Part shown: piece by piece, positions 59,785-64,000 of the stretch
Numbering within the stretch: position 1 is the stretch's first letter
How the letters are laid out: each line of letters opens with the position of its first letter
From: Delphinus delphis
Lineage: Eukaryota > Chordata > Mammalia > Artiodactyla > Delphinidae
Length of the DNA: 64,000 nucleotides
Direction of reading: 5' to 3'
Assembly (NCBI RefSeq): GCF_949987515.2
Contig: NC_082687.1
Span: forward strand, 121,873,838 to 121,937,837
Notes under the pieces: model-generated
What the model saw: the letters and a program-made list of their open reading frames with translations, nothing else
Database searches by the model: none
Told to the model about the DNA's origin: nothing
Program-made: the position numbers and the translations under genes

Positions 59785-61110
59785 TTTTCAAAACTACATT
59801 AATTAAGATAGTGTGATATTGATATGAGGATAGACAAATAGATCAGTGGACCAGAATAGAGAGTACATAAATAGAGTCACCTGTACAAGGTCAAATAATT
59901 TTTGACAAAGGCACCAATGCAATTCAGTGGGCAATCTTTTTAAAAAGTGATGCTGAATCAACTGGATAATCATATAAAAAAGCATTAGCCTTGATTCCTA
60001 CATTAGAACATACAAAATATTAACTTGAGATAGATTTTTAAACCTAAATGGAAAAGGCAAGTGATTTTTAAGCAAAAGCAAAAAAAAAAAAAAAAAAATC
60101 CTAAACATAAAAGAAAAAAATTAACTGGACTTCATAAAAGTTCAAAATATCTTCTTATCAGAATGTATCATTAAGAAACTGAAAAAGTCTACAGACCATG
60201 AGAAAATGTTCTAAATACATATGTTAAACAAAGGATTCCTAAAAATCAATAATAATTTAAAAAAAAACAATTACAGTGGCTAATAGACTATTTCAAAAAA
60301 TAAAATATGTGAATGACCAATAAACACCTAAAAAGATGATCAATATCATTAGTCATCAGAAATGCAAATTAAAATCACAATGAGCTATTGCTACACAGCT
60401 AGTAGAATGGCTAAAATTTGAAAGATTAACACTAAGGACTATATGTTGGAGAGGATGCAAAACAACTGGACCTCTCATCCAAAGTTTTTCTGAATGTAAT
60501 GTGGTACAATCACTTTGAAAAATATGTTGGCAGCTATTTTAAAAGTTCAAACATGCTCCCATATTATGATGCAGCAATTCCACTTCTAGATATCCACTCA
60601 AAATGAATGAACATATATGTATCCTAAAAAAACTTGTGTAAGTATATTCACTGCAGTTTTACTTATGATAGCAAAGTATTGGAAACAGCTTAAATATCCA
60701 TCAGGAGGAGAACTGATAAACATATTGAAGTACATTCACACGATGGAATATTACTCAGCAATACCTTAAAGAATGAACACCTAACATAGATGGTTAAATC
60801 TCAAAAACTTCATATTGACTAAAGAAGCCATATCTCTAAAGTCTATATTATTCCATTTACAGGAAGATCAAGAACAAGCAAAACTAATTTGTGGAGATAG
60901 AAATCAGACTAGGTATTGTCTCTGGGAGGAGGGTGATTTTCTCTGAAGGCAAATTGGACCTTCTAAGGTGATGACAATGTTCTGCATCTTGACTGGGATA
61001 TTGGTAACACAGTTGTATATGCTTATCAAAACTATTAAACTCTATACATAGAACTATTTTACTTCATTTACCTATACCTCAATTAAAATTAAATAAGTAA
61101 AATATCAATA
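59785..61110 (+). mobile_element. Old L1 (L1M-type) ORF2 C-terminal part and 3' UTR
   Basis: Plus-strand order: TAGATCAGTGGACCAGAATAG, TTTTTGACAAAGGCACCAATG, GGACTTCATAAAAGTTC, ATCATTAGTCATCAGAAATGC, GATGCAGCAATTCCACTTC, ATGGAATATTACTCAGCAATACC, GGGATATTGGTAACACAGTTG and a decayed AATTAAAATTAAATAAG tail. A 19-nt A run at 60080-60098 is internal, not the tail. Confidence 0.88.
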
Positions 61111-61124
61111 TTTTCAAGTTTCAT

Positions 61125-61610
61125 GTCTCTCTTGCAATCCCAATCTATATTACTAATTATTTATTGAATATCTCAACCTGCATAGCTATATTTCAAATGT
61201 GATATATTAAATAGTGGAGCTCTATATTGTTTCCAAGTTCTCAACTTTTCTTTTCCTCCTGGCTTCCCTCTTTCAGTTGACAGCATCACCATAACCTCAG
61301 TTAATCAGATCTCAGGAATTTTGAGTGATTCTTGTCTTCTTCTTATCTATTCCCTCAATTCCTTTTGTCATGATGTCCTATGGCTTCCACTTCCAAACTA
61401 TACCTTGTATCTTATCATCAGCTTAGTTCTGCTGTCACTTAAAATGCGATGCTACTCGTAGATGAATTTTGATCTAATCCTCTCACTTCAAGTATAACTT
61501 CTTTCCATCCATTTTTCATACAGCTTAGACAAACGTGAGATCATGTCAGTACCTGCCTATAAACCTAATGACATTTTATTGTATACAGTAGAATTTGAAA
61601 ACTGCTGCCC
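61125..61610 (+). mobile_element. L2 LINE, C-terminal coding segment
   Basis: L2 order on the plus strand: GACAGCATCACCATAACCTC, ATTTTGAGTGATTCTTGTC, a CTTCTTATCTATTCCC block, then TGAGATCATGTCAGTACCTGC. Decayed, no frame. Confidence 0.65.
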
Positions 61611-62009
61611 TCCAAACTGGATTCAGTCAATAAGTGTGTTGGCACTCATGATGTTTTCTGAAACTTTTGGATTTGTTGCTAACTCTTAACAAACGGAAAG
61701 ACCTCCCATAAAAATCTGAATTCCAGCTTCTCTGGAAAAATCAGAAGGTCAAACCAAACCCTACTTGAATCCTCACCGAGCAATGGTCTCATGCCGAGTT
61801 GTTGGGGGGCACACACCAGTTGCTCTGCACTTGTACCCTCCACTCCCCATGACATGTTTTGCTTCTCTCCTCAGTTTACTTGCTTGGTGTTTAGGCTTTA
61901 GTAAGACATAACAAAAAAGAATCTCCACAGATTGACGCCAGCATTCTTTTCAATATATATTCATATATTCTTTGAAAGTTCACAGGTTTCTTTGATTACA
62001 GTTGACCCT
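61611..62009. other. Unassigned DNA
   Basis: Nothing recognised. Confidence 0.4.
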
Positions 62010-62580
62010 TGAACAATTAGTGTTAGCATGGTATATCTTTCTCCATCCCTTTTCTTTTAAACTGTATGTGTCTTTATGTTTAAAGTGGTTGCATGTAGAC
62101 AACACATAACTGGATACTGGTTTTTTTAGGGAGCAGGTTCATTCTGAAAATATGTCTTTTAATTGGTGTATTTAAACCAATAACCTTCAAAGTTATTATT
62201 GATACAGTTGGATTAATATCTCCTATATTTGTTATTGTTTTCTATTGTTGCCTTGTTTTTTTTTTTTTTTATTTTCTACTCTTTTTCCACCTTTTGGGTT
62301 TTATTGAACATTTTATATGATTCCATTTTCTTTCCTTTCTTTGTATATCAATTAAATTTCTTTTTTAAAAATTACTTTTAAATGTGATTGTTCCCTAGAG
62401 TTTGCAGTATACATTTATAATTCAAGTCCACTTTCAAATAACACTATACCACTTCACAGGTAATGCAAGAAAGGACTTTATAATAACAAAATATTCCTAA
62501 TTTCTCCCTCTCTTCTCTTGTATGATGGCTGTCATTCACTTTACTTATGCATAAGCATATATAAGACTATATATGTGTGT
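62010..62580 (-). mobile_element. Old L1 (L1M-type) ORF1/ORF2 junction region, minus strand
   Basis: Reverse L1 landmarks: TTTAAAGTGGTTGCATGTAGAC, GTCTTTTAATTGGTGTATTTA, TTATTATTGATACAGTTGG, TCCCTAGAGTTTGCAGTATAC, and ATAACACTATACCACTTCAC. A T-run at 62257-62272 is internal. Confidence 0.75.
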
Positions 62581-62639
62581 GTATGTATATTAAAAAATGG
62601 TGAGAAAAATAGAAAATATGTATATATATATTGGTCTCT

Positions 62640-63480
62640 GCCCTTCGTTCCTGACACACAGCTCTTAAAGCTCTTATAATTTCCTAAGTTATAAAAGCAC
62701 TAGAGCATCTTTTGTTCTGATGTTTGGTCTTTGACCCTGGTTCCTAATACCAAGCTCCTACATCCCTCAGAATTTCTCAGGTGATAAGAGTGTCTTTTGT
62801 TCTAGGAGCTGACTCTGGGTGGGCTCCTGGATGGCTCCTAGATGGGGGTTGGTCACTGGGAAAACCAAGCCATGATTAGAAGCTTGGAATTTTCAGCCCC
62901 ATGCCCCATTCTCCAAAGCAGAATGGAGCTGGAAATGGAGTAAATTATTGACCACGCATATGTGATGAAGCCTCCATAAAAATCCCAAAAGCACAGGGTT
63001 CAGAGAGTTTCTGGGTTCATGAACATGGAGATGTTGGGAGAGTGGAGTGCCAGGAGAGGGCAAGGAAGCTCTGCACTCCTTTCCCACATACTTTGTCCTA
63101 TGAATCTCTTTCATCTGGATGTTCATCTGTATCCTTGTTTGTATCTTTTTATAATAAATTGGTAAACAGTAAATAAACTGTTTTCCTGAGTTCTGTGAGC
63201 TGTTCTAGCAAATTAATGGAGCCTGCAGAGGGGGTGGTGGGAACCTTTCATTTACAGCTGATCAGTCAGAAGCACAAGTGACAACCTGGATTTGCATTTG
63301 ATGCAGTCTTGTGAGACTGAGCCCTTAACCTGAAAGATCTGAGGCTGTCTACAGGTATATAGGGTCAGAAATAAGTTAAGCTGGTGTCGCAGAATTGCTT
63401 GGTGTGGGAAAAATCCACACACATCTGGTGTCAGTGTTGCAAGCATGGTAGTAGAGTGAGAGTAAAGGAGACACAAGAGG
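62640..63480 (+). mobile_element. LTR of an old endogenous retrovirus-like element, plus strand, with internal tandem duplication
   Basis: Landmarks fit a known mammalian LTR type: CTCTGGGTGGGCTCCTGGATGG, ATTTTCAGCCCCATGCCCC, ATGAAGCCTCCATAAAAATCCC, GAGTGGAGTGCCAGGAGAGGG, TTTATAATAAATTGG (polyadenylation signal), AGTTCTGTGAGCTGTTCTAGC and the 3' part CTTGTGAGACTGAGCCC. A motif of about 50 bp, ending AAGAGTGTCTTTTGTTCT or a similar form, occurs twice near 62667-62715 and 62754-62802. The family name is not certain. No gag/pol/env sequence adjoins it. Confidence 0.6.
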
Positions 63481-63656
63481 ATGACTGAGGATTTTCCTTC
63501 TCAGTTATAGAATACATTGTCACTATGATTACCTTGAAAAATAAGACGTTATTAGGTAAATTAAGAATAAGGATAATAAAATTTTTATTTTACCTTCATT
63601 ATTCCTTCTCCAGTGTTCTTCCTTTCTTTATGTAGCTCCAAGTTTCTGGCCTGTAT

Positions 63657-64000
63657 CTTTTTTTTTTTTTTTAACAGCTTTACTGGAGTATAATTGCTTT
63701 ACAATATTGTGTTAGTTTCTGCTGTATAACAAAGTGAATCAGCTATATGTATACATATATCCCTAATCCCCTCCCTCTTGCATCTCCCTCCCACCATCCT
63801 TATCCCACCCCTCTAGGTGGTCACAAGACACTGAGCCGATCTCCCTGTGTGATGCAGCTGCTTCCCACTAGCTATCTATTTTACATTTGGTAGTGTATAT
63901 ACGTCACTGCTACTCTCTCACTTCGTACCTGCTTACCTTCCCCCTCCCCGTGCCCTCAAGTCCATTCCCTACAGCTGCGTTTTTATTCCTGTCCGGCCCC
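63657..64000 (-). mobile_element. 3' end of a second younger L1, minus strand, running off the window
   Basis: A T-run at 63658-63672 is the poly-A tail in reverse, followed by the L1 3' UTR. From 63865 onward it aligns with window bases 1-140, the 3' UTR of the first L1. Length and integrity of this copy are unknown. Confidence 0.93.

Noticed and set aside
1..64000. A CRISPR array, operon or other prokaryote-type system
   Set aside because: Repeat content, SINE/LINE structure and lack of dense coding show a mammalian nuclear genome.

Overview
This window is non-coding DNA from a cetacean (whale or dolphin) nuclear genome, either intergenic or deep intronic. The diagnosis rests on eleven copies of tRNA-derived CHR-type SINEs (heads reading close to GCTTCCCTGGTGGCGCAGTG), which are typical of Cetacea and its hippo/ruminant relatives. 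The short, strongly conserved form seen here is the abundant cetacean CHR-2 type. The L1 elements are of cetartiodactyl type. I found no host protein-coding gene, no rRNA, no functional tRNA gene and no CRISPR array. Apart from decayed L1 ORFs, the open reading frames are chance frames or frames read through SINEs and microsatellites.

Layout. (1) 1-7264: an almost full-length L1 on the minus strand, entered from inside its 3' UTR. ORF2 and ORF1 are both broken, a CHR SINE is nested in the reverse transcriptase region, and a long CpG-rich 5' UTR ends in a YY1-type site. (2) 7.3-34 kb: single-copy AT-rich DNA carrying L1 fragments (13.3-14.3, 14.9-16.4, 25.3-26.7 kb), MaLR-type LTRs (19.6, 27.1, 28.6 kb), SINEs, DNA-transposon fossils (23.9, 34.6 kb), old L2 and MIR pieces, and several (GT)n/(CA)n tracts. 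(3) 34-46 kb: a repeat-poor stretch with one strong and one weaker CTCF-like motif. (4) 46-57 kb: an old L1 3' end, MIR and L2 remnants, four CHR SINEs including an inverted pair, and a very small L1 3'-end insertion with clear target-site duplications. (5) 57-64 kb: L2-like remnants, two probable LTRs, two old L1 fragments, and a second younger L1 3' end running off the window in the same orientation as the first L1.

The window records successive retrotransposition: L2/MIR first, then DNA transposons, MaLR LTRs and old L1, then younger L1 and CHR SINEs. The SINEs presumably used the L1 machinery, as their A-rich tails and 8-15 bp target-site duplications suggest. I found no previously undescribed biological system. 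The most useful observations are the nested L1/SINE, the tiny L1 insertion inside an L2, a palindromic deletion junction, the CTCF-like motifs, the inverted SINE pair, and the same-orientation L1 ends that bracket the window. Family names come from recognition of consensus-like sequence and were not checked by a database search. Boundaries of the old repeats are approximate.
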